A stretch of DNA of 64,000 nucleotides from an uncultured Paracoccaceae bacterium (lineage in GTDB: Bacteria > Pseudomonadota > Alphaproteobacteria > Rhodobacterales > Rhodobacteraceae), in contig CANMQX010000006.1 in NCBI GenBank assembly GCA_947500135.1, forward strand, positions 310,001 to 374,000, written 5' to 3'. A model generated the notes under the pieces. That model was not told the DNA's origin, searched no databases, and worked only from the letters and a program-made list of their open reading frames with translations. Position 1 is the stretch's first letter. Every line of letters begins with the position of its first letter. Below are positions 18,701 through 25,256 of this stretch, in pieces. Position numbers and translations under genes: made by a program.

Positions 18701-18941
18701 CACCGGGCGCCTCTGCCACCACCCCATTGACCAGCCCATCGCGGATCGCGTCCAGCATCGCCTGATGTTCGCGCATCGCATTGACGATGGATCGCGGATC
18801 GGCGGGCCGGTCAAAGCTTAGTGGGCGGGTTGCGGGCACATCCGCAAGATCGGGCATGGCCGGCAGCCGGGCCAGCCTTTCGCAAGGATATGGGCCCAGA
18901 TGGACAGGGCGGGTTTTGTCGGAAAAGAAACGGATGGTCAT
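15732..18941 (-). CDS. rdhA: Self-sufficient reductive dehalogenase (RdhA fused to flavin reductase and [2Fe-2S] ferredoxin)
   Basis: Predicted cytosolic, corrinoid-dependent reductive dehalogenase of 1069 residues. Residues about 50-550 form two successive B12-fold halves: NYLRLLGYPARGH ... HPYVGTRFGLAAVTT repeats as RQIRNLGYSAKAH ... NPYLGPRLKSGTVTT. Two [4Fe-4S] sites follow, CEACNKCARECPSG (near 560) and CGRCMKTCPWN (near 610, with an upstream Cys). From about 740 comes a phthalate-dioxygenase-reductase type module (RQYSMSGNPADRSCYQ, LMGGGIGITPLVAMAH), and at the end a plant-type [2Fe-2S] ferredoxin (CSDGICGVCKCG plus a distal Cys). This order is known from BhbA and NpRdhA, which debrominate hydroxybenzoates using NAD(P)H. 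There is no Tat signal and no rdhB anchor. It lies directly behind a MarR gene divergent from hmgA. The start MTIRFFSD was chosen over one 10 codons upstream. Confidence 0.9.
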   Translation of the reverse strand: MTIRFFSDKTRPVHLGPYPCERLARLPAMPDLADVPATRPLSFDRPADPRSIVNAMREHQAMLDAIRDGLVNGVVAEAPGDPLERANHLKAFGYFADAAVVGTCLLPDAARLDQPYLNPDIGGLAHDLKTRQTKTLASGIDMIMADLKESMEAPPTGIDDHSHALVFLYENPRDPRANEPGTGWIADAQAHRAGLLASETAVVMANYLRLLGYPARGHMMSSADVDLSRLAVAAGLATVENGQLRHPYVGTRFGLAAVTTRFEIAPDQPLVPMADQPKSAFGAGWKFGTTSAKNALNAVPYAKRRFVDGAHPFERLKRVATPTTYIDEPNVARVPKRADMFARAQFGDMGKKMQDAAKGGHYVRKAAPSMAQRRALGAFVLLQDGEAAHEKVRLDPIEAADLIKATSYWLGADAVGISRCPDWAWYSHDARGEAIAPPHDQAINMIIDQGYETMEGSSGDDWIAVAQSMRAYLRFSLLGGIIARQIRNLGYSAKAHTVMDGEVLQPPLLLLSGLGEVSRIGEVILNPYLGPRLKSGTVTTDLPMAHDKPIDFGLQKFCEACNKCARECPSGAITAGPKLMFNGYEIWKSDSQKCATYRVTTPGGAMCGRCMKTCPWNLEGIFKEKPFRWAAMNVPQLAPALARLDDTVGNGGLNPVKKWWWDLEITEDGGYRPTPQPVNQRSLQRDLDLQYADQTLAVYPAPLAPHPHPYPFPMDREAGIEAYQAMITADEYKARLAQGDKEVIHAYTVEGESPVIQVEITKAEETAQGVMKYEFAPVDGRDLPAWQAGAHLDIVVTPEFLRQYSMSGNPADRSCYQIAVLREDAGRGGSKLMHRIFNEGRRIFISKPINHFPLDPDASHSVLMGGGIGITPLVAMAHELHAQGQSFEMHYSGRRRDMMGLLDDIAGFAWADRVQLHVTDEGSRADLGQILGGYQPGWHVYTCGAERYMTAILAAATEAGFPENAQHLEYFAVPEQPDYVNHPFQLKLARSGQVFDIPADKSATDVLAENGVHVDVKCSDGICGVCKCGLVAGDVEHRDFVLSKAQRQDAIILCQSRAAENGGTVTIDL

Positions 18942-18987
18942 TGGGCGACACCTAAACCCAGCATGGCCCAAACAGCAAGGCCAGCCA

Positions 18988-19434
18988 TCAACTGCCCCGC
19001 CCGGTATCGATGATATGGCGCAGGCAGCGGCGTAGAATATCTCGCTCTGTCACACTAAACGCACCCATCAGCGTATCATCGAAACGCTGCGCTTCTTCGA
19101 CCAGATCGTCAAACGCCGCCTTGCCTGTCCGGGTCAATGACAGCAATTCATGCCGCCGGTCACCCTCAAGCGGTTGGCGGGTCAGAAAGCGCCGTTTTTC
19201 CAACGCCGCGACGGCCCGGCTGACCTTGGTTTTATGAATACTAGCGCGGGTGCAAATCTCTTTCGCGGTCAGATCGCCATAGCGGCCCAGATGAAACACC
19301 ACCCGCCATTCGGTCCGCTGCATCCCGTAACGCGCCTTGTAGTAGCGTTGGAAATCAAGGCTTGATGCCTCTGCCGCGCGGTTCAGCAAATAGGGCATGA
19401 AATGCTGTAAATCGAAATCCGTCTTTTCTGTCAT
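18988..19434 (-). CDS. MarR-family transcriptional regulator
   Basis: Winged-helix regulator of 148 residues. The core is QRTEWRVVFHLGRYGDLTA (helices before the reader), HKTKVSRAVAALEKRRFL (recognition helix) and GDRRHELLSLTRTG (wing). MarR proteins usually respond to aromatic acids. It is divergent from hmgA and is followed 46 bases later by the reductive dehalogenase, so it probably controls both arms of this locus. A start 13 codons earlier exists, but the MTEKTDFDL start leaves the divergent promoter free. Confidence 0.88.
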   Translation of the reverse strand: MTEKTDFDLQHFMPYLLNRAAEASSLDFQRYYKARYGMQRTEWRVVFHLGRYGDLTAKEICTRASIHKTKVSRAVAALEKRRFLTRQPLEGDRRHELLSLTRTGKAAFDDLVEEAQRFDDTLMGAFSVTERDILRRCLRHIIDTGRGS

Positions 19435-19456
19435 ATTGGCAAAATGGCGATTGATA

Positions 19457-19470
19457 GTTACAAATGCAAC
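19457..19470. promoter_or_regulatory. Candidate MarR operator in the divergent hmgA promoter
   Basis: An imperfect palindrome GTTACAAATGCAAC (pattern GTTrCAwwTGyAAC) lies midway between the MarR start and the hmgA start, the usual place for an autoregulatory MarR site. It is nested between distal arms ATATTGG and CCAATAT. The call rests on symmetry and position only. Confidence 0.5.
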
Positions 19471-19508
19471 CAATATCAGGGGCGAAGATAATCAAGGGGA
19501 GCTGCCCA

Positions 19509-20870
19509 ATGAATAAAGTCACTGTGTCCGATGGCCTGACCCGCGCCGCAACAAGCGTTGGGGTGACCGACGGCTATATGCCGGGTTTCGGCAATGATTT
19601 CGAAACAGAAGCCCTGCCCGGTGCCCTGCCCCTTGGCATGAACAGCCCGCAGAAATGCAATTACGGGCTTTATGGTGAACAGCTGTCCGGCACCGCCTTC
19701 ACCGCCCCCAGCCATCAAAACGAACGGACCTGGTGCTATCGCATCCGCCCATCGGTCAAACATTCGCATCGCTACGCCCGGATTGACCTGCCCTATTGGA
19801 AATCGGCCCCACATATCCCGGCAGATGTCACCAGCCTTGGTCAGTACCGCTGGGATCCGGTGCCGCATAGCGATGAAGAGCTGACATGGCTGACGGGCAT
19901 GCGCACCATGACAACCGCCGGTGATGTCAACACGCAGGTCGGCATGGCCAGCCATATCTATCTGGTCACGCAAAGCATGCAGGACGCCTATTTCTATTCT
20001 GCCGATAGCGAAATGCTGGTCATCCCGCAGGAAGGACGTCTGCGCTTTGCCACTGAACTGGGGGTAATCGACCTCGCCCCGCAAGAGGTTGCGATTATCC
20101 CGCGCGGGCTGGTTTACCGGGTCGAAGTGCTGGAAGGGCCTTGCCGAGGCTTTGTTTGCGAAAACTACGGTCAGAAATTCGAACTGCCGGGCCGCGGCCC
20201 GATCGGGGCCAATTGCATGGCCAATCCGCGTGATTTCAAAACCCCGGTGGCTGCCTTTGAAGATCGCGAGACCCCCTCGACGCTCACAATCAAATGGTGC
20301 GGCCAGTTTCACGAAACCAGGATCGGGCACAGCCCGCTGGACGTGGTCGCATGGCACGGCAATTATGCCCCCTGCAAATATGATCTGACGACGTATTGCC
20401 CGGTTGGCGCAATCCTGTTTGACCATCCTGACCCGTCGATCTTTACAGTGCTGACCGCCCCGTCGGGCCAGCCCGGCACGGCCAATATCGACTTCGTCCT
20501 GTTCCGCGAACGCTGGATGGTGGCAGAGGATACTTTCCGCCCCCCATGGTACCACAAGAATGTTATGTCTGAGCTGATGGGCAATATCTATGGCCAGTAT
20601 GACGCCAAGCCCAAGGGGTTCGTCCCCGGGGGCATGTCCCTGCACAACATGATGCTGCCCCATGGGCCGGACAAGAATGCGTTCGAGGGGGCGTCCAATG
20701 CCGATCTGGGGCCTGAAAAGCTGGACAACACCATGTCCTTCATGATCGAAACCCGCTTTCCCCAGCACTTGACCAGTTTTGCGGGCAAAGAGGCCCCGTT
20801 GCAGGATGACTACATCGACTGCTGGGCCGATCTGGAAAAGAAATTTGACGGGACGCCGGGCAAGAAATGA
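19509..20870 (+). CDS. hmgA: Homogentisate 1,2-dioxygenase
   Basis: Non-haem Fe(II) dioxygenase that opens the homogentisate ring to maleylacetoacetate. The 453-residue product contains the family hallmark [18 protein letters not shown] near its start, [20 protein letters not shown], and the C-terminal metal-site region [19 protein letters not shown]. The reading frame extends upstream, but AAGGGGAG lies ahead of the ATG opening MNKVTVSDG. It heads an operon and its TGA overlaps the next ATG. Confidence 0.97.
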   Translation: MNKVTVSDGLTRAATSVGVTDGYMPGFGNDFETEALPGALPLGMNSPQKCNYGLYGEQLSGTAFTAPSHQNERTWCYRIRPSVKHSHRYARIDLPYWKSAPHIPADVTSLGQYRWDPVPHSDEELTWLTGMRTMTTAGDVNTQVGMASHIYLVTQSMQDAYFYSADSEMLVIPQEGRLRFATELGVIDLAPQEVAIIPRGLVYRVEVLEGPCRGFVCENYGQKFELPGRGPIGANCMANPRDFKTPVAAFEDRETPSTLTIKWCGQFHETRIGHSPLDVVAWHGNYAPCKYDLTTYCPVGAILFDHPDPSIFTVLTAPSGQPGTANIDFVLFRERWMVAEDTFRPPWYHKNVMSELMGNIYGQYDAKPKGFVPGGMSLHNMMLPHGPDKNAFEGASNADLGPEKLDNTMSFMIETRFPQHLTSFAGKEAPLQDDYIDCWADLEKKFDGTPGKK

Positions 20871-21826
20871 AGATCGCAACCCTTCAAAACGACGGCCCCG
20901 ATGGCGGGCTTGTCCGGGTCAGCGATGACCTGCGCGCCTACACCACATGCAAAGCACCAACCTTACAACGCGCGCTCGACGGGGCCGGGTTCGCAGCAAA
21001 TGGGCAGGATGAAGATTTCGGGGATGCGCTCTGCCTCTCCCCTCTGCCGCGCGCCTATCAGTTCCTTGATGGATCGGCCTATGTAAACCATGTCGAACTG
21101 GTGCGCAAAGCACGCGGCGCTGCAATGCCCGAAAGCTTCTGGACCGATCCGCTGATGTATCAGGGTGGCTCTGACAGCTTCGTTGGCCCCACCGACCCGA
21201 TCATCGGTGAACCCGACTGGGGGATCGATTTCGAGGGGGAAATCGCCGTGATCACTGGCTCGGTGCGCATGGGGGCAACCCGCGACCAAGCACTAGAAGC
21301 GATCCGTTTTGTCATGCTCTGCAACGATGTGTCCCTGCGCAATCTAATCCCGGGTGAACTGGCCAAAGGGTTCGGCTTTGTCCAATCCAAACCGGCCTGC
21401 GCCTTTTCGCCCGTGGCGGTCAGCCCCGATGCCCTGCCCGGCTGGCAGGATGGCAAACTGCACGGCATCCTGAATATCGACCTGAACGGCGAACCCTTTG
21501 GACGGGTCGATGCGGGTATTGATATGACCTTCGATTTCGGCACGCTAATCGCCCATGCCGCCAAAACCAGACATCTGGCCGCAGGAACCATCATCGGGTC
21601 CGGCACGGTGTCCAACAAACTGGATGGCGGGCCGGGCAAAACGATCAACCAACGCGGGGCCGGCTATGCCTGCATTGCAGAACAGCGCATGGTCGAAACC
21701 ATCCTTGATGGCACGCCCAAAACGCCATTCCTGCAACCGGGCGACCGCGTCCAGATCTGGATGGATGATGCGGATGGCCAAAACATCTTTGGCACGATCG
21801 ACCAAACCGTCGAAGGGTTTGCATGA
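20867..21826 (+). CDS. fahA: Fumarylacetoacetate hydrolase family protein (probable fumarylacetoacetase)
   Basis: Hydrolase of 319 residues of the FAH superfamily, expected to split fumarylacetoacetate to fumarate and acetoacetate as the last homogentisate step. Metal and active-site signatures include [42 protein letters not shown] and [12 protein letters not shown]. It is shorter than the eukaryotic-type fumarylacetoacetase, which is common for bacterial clusters. Start codon overlaps the hmgA stop (ATGA). The family is certain; the specific reaction follows from context. Confidence 0.88.
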   Translation: MKIATLQNDGPDGGLVRVSDDLRAYTTCKAPTLQRALDGAGFAANGQDEDFGDALCLSPLPRAYQFLDGSAYVNHVELVRKARGAAMPESFWTDPLMYQGGSDSFVGPTDPIIGEPDWGIDFEGEIAVITGSVRMGATRDQALEAIRFVMLCNDVSLRNLIPGELAKGFGFVQSKPACAFSPVAVSPDALPGWQDGKLHGILNIDLNGEPFGRVDAGIDMTFDFGTLIAHAAKTRHLAAGTIIGSGTVSNKLDGGPGKTINQRGAGYACIAEQRMVETILDGTPKTPFLQPGDRVQIWMDDADGQNIFGTIDQTVEGFA

Positions 21827-21905
21827 CAAACGCCACTCTTGCTTATCATTTTGCCAAAAATACTCCCGCCGGAGGCATCTGCCAGCGCAACAAAGGACCG
21901 CATTC

Positions 21906-22856
21906 ATGAGTAAAGCATTCGCATCCCAAGGCGACATGACAGAGAAACAAATCACGTTCGACGAAGTCGGACGTGGCCTTTGGGCGTTCACCGCTGAAGG
22001 CGATCCCAATTCCGGCGTCATCATCGGCGATGACAGCGTGATGATTGTGGAGGCGCAGGCGACCCCCCGTCTGGCCGAAAAGGTGATCGAAAAGGTACGC
22101 AGCGTCACCGACAAGCCGATCAGCCATCTGGTGCTGACCCATTACCACGCCGTGCGGGTGCTGGGCGCATCCGCCTATGGCACCGATCAGATCATCATGT
22201 CAGATGCGGCGCGCGGCATGGTCGCCGAACGCGGGCGGGAAGACTGGGACAGCGAATTTCAACGCTTCCCGCGCCTGTTCGAAGGGCATGAAAGCATCCC
22301 CGGCCTGACATGGCCGACCACAACCTTCAACGACAGCATGACCGTCTATCTGGGCAAACGTCGTGTCGACATCAAACATATCGGCCGGGCGCATACGGCG
22401 GGTGACGCCGTGGTGCATGTGCCCGATCAGAACGTGATGTTTACTGGCGACATCGTCGAATATCACTCTGCCTGCTATTGCGGCGACGGGTATTTTGCCG
22501 ATTGGGGTGACACGCTTGACCGGATCATGGCCTATGATGTTGACGCCATCGCACCGGGGCGCGGTGATGCGCTGGTGGGCAAGGATATGGTCAATACCGC
22601 CATCGAAAACACACGTGATTTCGTCGAAAGCACCTATCGCCCCGCCGCCCGCGTCGCGTCGCGCGGTGGCTCCCTGAAAGAGGCATGGGACGCTGTGCGC
22701 GCGGAATGCGACCCGAAATTCGCCGATTATGCAATCTACGAACATTGCCTGCCCTTCAACGTCGCCCGCGCCTATGACGAGGCGCAAGGCATCGCCCATC
22801 CGCGCATCTGGACCGCCCAGCGCGATCTGGAAATGTGGGCGGCCTTGCAAGGATGA
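21906..22856 (+). CDS. MBL-fold protein with altered metal motif, in homogentisate operon
   Basis: Metallo-beta-lactamase-fold protein of 316 residues. The usual HxHxDH motif reads THYHAVRVLGAS here, so both Asp and the third His are replaced while the first two His remain. Other ligands appear conserved: GRAHTAGDAVVH and MFTGDIVEYHSA. This suggests one metal site or altered chemistry. The true start is MSKAFASQGD, 79 bases after the FAH gene; upstream codons of the open frame overlap that gene. It is followed with an ATGA overlap by the DinB-like gene. Its role in aromatic breakdown is unknown. Confidence 0.8.
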   Translation: MSKAFASQGDMTEKQITFDEVGRGLWAFTAEGDPNSGVIIGDDSVMIVEAQATPRLAEKVIEKVRSVTDKPISHLVLTHYHAVRVLGASAYGTDQIIMSDAARGMVAERGREDWDSEFQRFPRLFEGHESIPGLTWPTTTFNDSMTVYLGKRRVDIKHIGRAHTAGDAVVHVPDQNVMFTGDIVEYHSACYCGDGYFADWGDTLDRIMAYDVDAIAPGRGDALVGKDMVNTAIENTRDFVESTYRPAARVASRGGSLKEAWDAVRAECDPKFADYAIYEHCLPFNVARAYDEAQGIAHPRIWTAQRDLEMWAALQG

Positions 22857-23383
22857 GCCACGCGTTGCAATCCTACCTGTTGGCGGCCCAGAACAACGCC
22901 TGGGCCAATGCCACGCTTTACAACGCGATCAGCGGGATGGGCAGTGCGGCGTTCGCGGCCCCACGTCCGGGGTTTTTCCCATCGCTTAGCCAAACGCTGA
23001 ACCATATTTACGAGGTTGATTTGTATTACCTCGATGCGCTGGAAAATGGCGGTCTCGGGCGCGCCGTTTATGATCGCACAGACATTATGGATGTTGCTGA
23101 ACTGGCGCGAGCACAGGCTGCGGTGGATGCCAGACTGATCGCATTCTGCGCTGACATGACAGAGGATGTGCTTGCCCAGACACGGCTGACCGACCGACGG
23201 GAAGGACCCGTGCAGGAAACGGTGGCCAACCTGCTGCCGCACCTGATCCAGCACCAGATCCATCATCGCGGTCAGGCACATGTGCAGGTGCAAGACGCAG
23301 GCATTGCGCCGCCACAACTGGATGATTTCTATCTGATCTATGGCCGGGTTCCGTCCGCAACCGACTACCGTGGCGAAGGCTGA
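22853..23383 (+). CDS. DinB-like four-helix metalloprotein, possible isomerase of the pathway
   Basis: Protein of 176 residues with the DinB/YfiT-like pattern: an N-terminal helix (SYLLAAQNNAWANATLYNAI), a His in LSQTLNHIYEVDLYYLDAL and HLIQHQIHHRGQAHV near the C-terminus. Together these give the three-His metal site of the superfamily. Some DinB-fold enzymes are thiol-dependent isomerases, for example mycothiol-dependent maleylpyruvate isomerase. The operon has no zeta-class glutathione-transferase maleylacetoacetate isomerase, so this gene is a candidate for that step. That role is inference; the fold assignment is good. Confidence 0.75.
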   Translation: MSHALQSYLLAAQNNAWANATLYNAISGMGSAAFAAPRPGFFPSLSQTLNHIYEVDLYYLDALENGGLGRAVYDRTDIMDVAELARAQAAVDARLIAFCADMTEDVLAQTRLTDRREGPVQETVANLLPHLIQHQIHHRGQAHVQVQDAGIAPPQLDDFYLIYGRVPSATDYRGEG

Positions 23384-23385
23384 CC

Positions 23386-25020
23386 ATGGTTGATATGCGC
23401 TACAGCACCGAATTCACACTCTACCCCTATACCAAGCAGGCCGCACCATCCGACCGGCAGCCTGTTGTGATCATTGGCGCTGGCCCAATTGGTTTGGCCC
23501 TCGCCCTCGACCTTGGTCAAAAAGGAACCCCAGTCCTGGTGCTGGACGATCATGAAGGCCCCGGTCAGGGCAGCAAGGCGATCTGTTTTTCGAAACGGAC
23601 GCTTGATATCGCCCACAGGCTTGGGGCCGCTGCCCCGATGGTGGACAAAGGCGTGGTCTGGCAAGTTGGCAAGGTGTTCCACGGGCAGGATAAGCTTTTT
23701 GAATTCAACCTCCTACCCGAAGAAGGTCACCGCAACCCAGCCTTCATCAATCTGCAACAGCCGCTGTTCGAAAAATACCTGCATGATGCGGTTGTTGCCG
23801 CACAGTCAGGCGGCGCCCCAATTAAAATCCGTGGCCGCAACCGGGTCACGGCAATTACCGATCAGGGCGCGTTTGTGACGCTTGATGTGCAAACCCCCGA
23901 TGGTTCTTATCAGCTAGAGGCCGACTATCTGGTCGCCTGTGACGGCGCCCGTTCGCCCAGCCGCGATATGCTGGGCCTCAGCTTTGATGGCCGTGTATTC
24001 GAGGATAACTTCCTGATCGCCGATGTCCGCATGAAGGCCGATTTCCCGACCGAGCGCTGGTTCTGGTTCCAGCCCCCGTTTGAAGGGGCGGGTCAATCCG
24101 CACTGCTGCACAAGCAACCCGATGATATCTGGCGCATCGATTTTCAACTGGGCTGGGAGATTGACCGTGCGCATGAGCTTGACCCCGCCCGTATCCGCGC
24201 CCGGGTTGATGCGATGCTGTCATCGCAGACCGGCACGATTCCGGATTATGAATTGGCTTGGACCTCGATTTATACGTTCCAGTGCCGCCGCATGCAGGAT
24301 TTCCGCGCCGGGCGGGTTTTCTTTGCCGGGGATGCCGCGCATCAGGTGTCGCCTTTTGGGGCGCGGGGGGCCAATTCGGGGCTACAGGATGCCGAAAACC
24401 TGGCCTGGCGGCTTGATCTGGTGTGCAAGGGTATCGCGGCACCCGATTTGCTGGATCACTACTGCACAGAGCGGGAATTCGCGGCGGATGAAAACATCCT
24501 CAATTCATCACGGGCCACTGATTTCATGACCCCTAAAACGGATGTCAGTCGGCAGTTCCGCGATGCCGTGCTGCATCTGGCGGAGCGTCACGCCTTTGCC
24601 CGCCCATTTGTGAATTCTGGTCGTTTATCAGTACCGTGCATCTATGATGGTTTTACGGGATTTGGGCCGGATGCGCTGAATGGACCTGCAGTGACCCGGC
24701 CCGGTGCGGCCTGCCAGGACGCCCCCGTGGCAGATGGTTTCTTGCTGGATCATGTGCGCGCAGGCTTTAACCTACTGGTACTCGGCGATGGCGTGGCAGA
24801 GCCTGTGACAGCTGCAGGCGTAACGGCGCATATCGCGCATATCCCGACACCGACGCCCGCGCTGGCAGCCCGGTATTTGGGCGATCATCGTCGCGCAGTC
24901 TATCTGATCCGCCCGGATCAACATGTCATTGCCCGTTGGTCCGATTTTGATGCAAACAGCATCGCCAATGCGCTGCGTGCAACAATTCGACAGGAGGCCG
25001 CTCATGGCGCTGATGCTTGA
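23386..25020 (+). CDS. FAD-dependent aromatic hydroxylase (class A flavin monooxygenase)
   Basis: Soluble flavoprotein hydroxylase of 544 residues. FAD is bound at VVIIGAGPIGLALALDL, the DG motif is YLVACDGARSPSRD, and the second FAD contact is FFAGDAAHQVSPFGARGANS. These mark the family containing MhpA, PheA and MobA type phenol and hydroxybenzoate hydroxylases, with the thioredoxin-like C-terminal extension. It lies two bases after the DinB-like gene in the hmg operon. It may hydroxylate a hydroxyphenylacetate to homogentisate, but the substrate cannot be read from the sequence. Confidence 0.85.
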   Translation: MVDMRYSTEFTLYPYTKQAAPSDRQPVVIIGAGPIGLALALDLGQKGTPVLVLDDHEGPGQGSKAICFSKRTLDIAHRLGAAAPMVDKGVVWQVGKVFHGQDKLFEFNLLPEEGHRNPAFINLQQPLFEKYLHDAVVAAQSGGAPIKIRGRNRVTAITDQGAFVTLDVQTPDGSYQLEADYLVACDGARSPSRDMLGLSFDGRVFEDNFLIADVRMKADFPTERWFWFQPPFEGAGQSALLHKQPDDIWRIDFQLGWEIDRAHELDPARIRARVDAMLSSQTGTIPDYELAWTSIYTFQCRRMQDFRAGRVFFAGDAAHQVSPFGARGANSGLQDAENLAWRLDLVCKGIAAPDLLDHYCTEREFAADENILNSSRATDFMTPKTDVSRQFRDAVLHLAERHAFARPFVNSGRLSVPCIYDGFTGFGPDALNGPAVTRPGAACQDAPVADGFLLDHVRAGFNLLVLGDGVAEPVTAAGVTAHIAHIPTPTPALAARYLGDHRRAVYLIRPDQHVIARWSDFDANSIANALRATIRQEAAHGADA

Positions 25021-25189
25021 TCCCAATATCACCGATCCTGACGGGTTCTATGACGAATTGCTGGCCGCCCATGATGGGTTGAGCGCGGCGGAAAGCGCTA
25101 ATTTCAACGCTCGTTTGATCCTGATCCTGGCCAACCATATCGGCGACCGGGAGGTATTGGCTGCGGCACTTGCGGCGGCGAATGACTGA
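25004..25189 (+). CDS. DUF2783 small protein
   Basis: 61-residue protein beginning MALMLDPNITDPDGFYDELL, typical of DUF2783, followed by AHDGLSAAESANFNARLILI and ANHIGDREVLAAALAAA. It is an acidic, helical protein of unknown function often found next to this type of flavin hydroxylase. The ATG lies inside the 3' end of the hydroxylase gene, with a strong GGAGG site ahead of it, so translation is coupled. It may assist hydroxylase assembly; that is speculation. Confidence 0.8.
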   Translation: MALMLDPNITDPDGFYDELLAAHDGLSAAESANFNARLILILANHIGDREVLAAALAAAND

Positions 25190-25256
25190 CTACTGGTCGA
25201 CAAAACGGGTGTCTGGCACCAGTGCTTTGATTCTGAGCCGTGCCGTTCTGACGGTA

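Noticed and set aside
15732-18941. Epoxyqueuosine reductase (QueG) as alternative for the dehalogenase
   Set aside because: QueG is about a third of this length, lacks the duplicated N-terminal half, and is not fused to a flavin reductase and plant-type ferredoxin.
15732-18941. Respiratory, membrane-bound RdhA
   Set aside because: No twin-Arg signal, no rdhB anchor gene, and the built-in reductase fits the cytosolic catabolic type.
19476-20879. Long open frame of 467 codons antisense to hmgA
   Set aside because: It is a GC-bias shadow of a certain gene; the translation has no recognisable family and is low in coding character.
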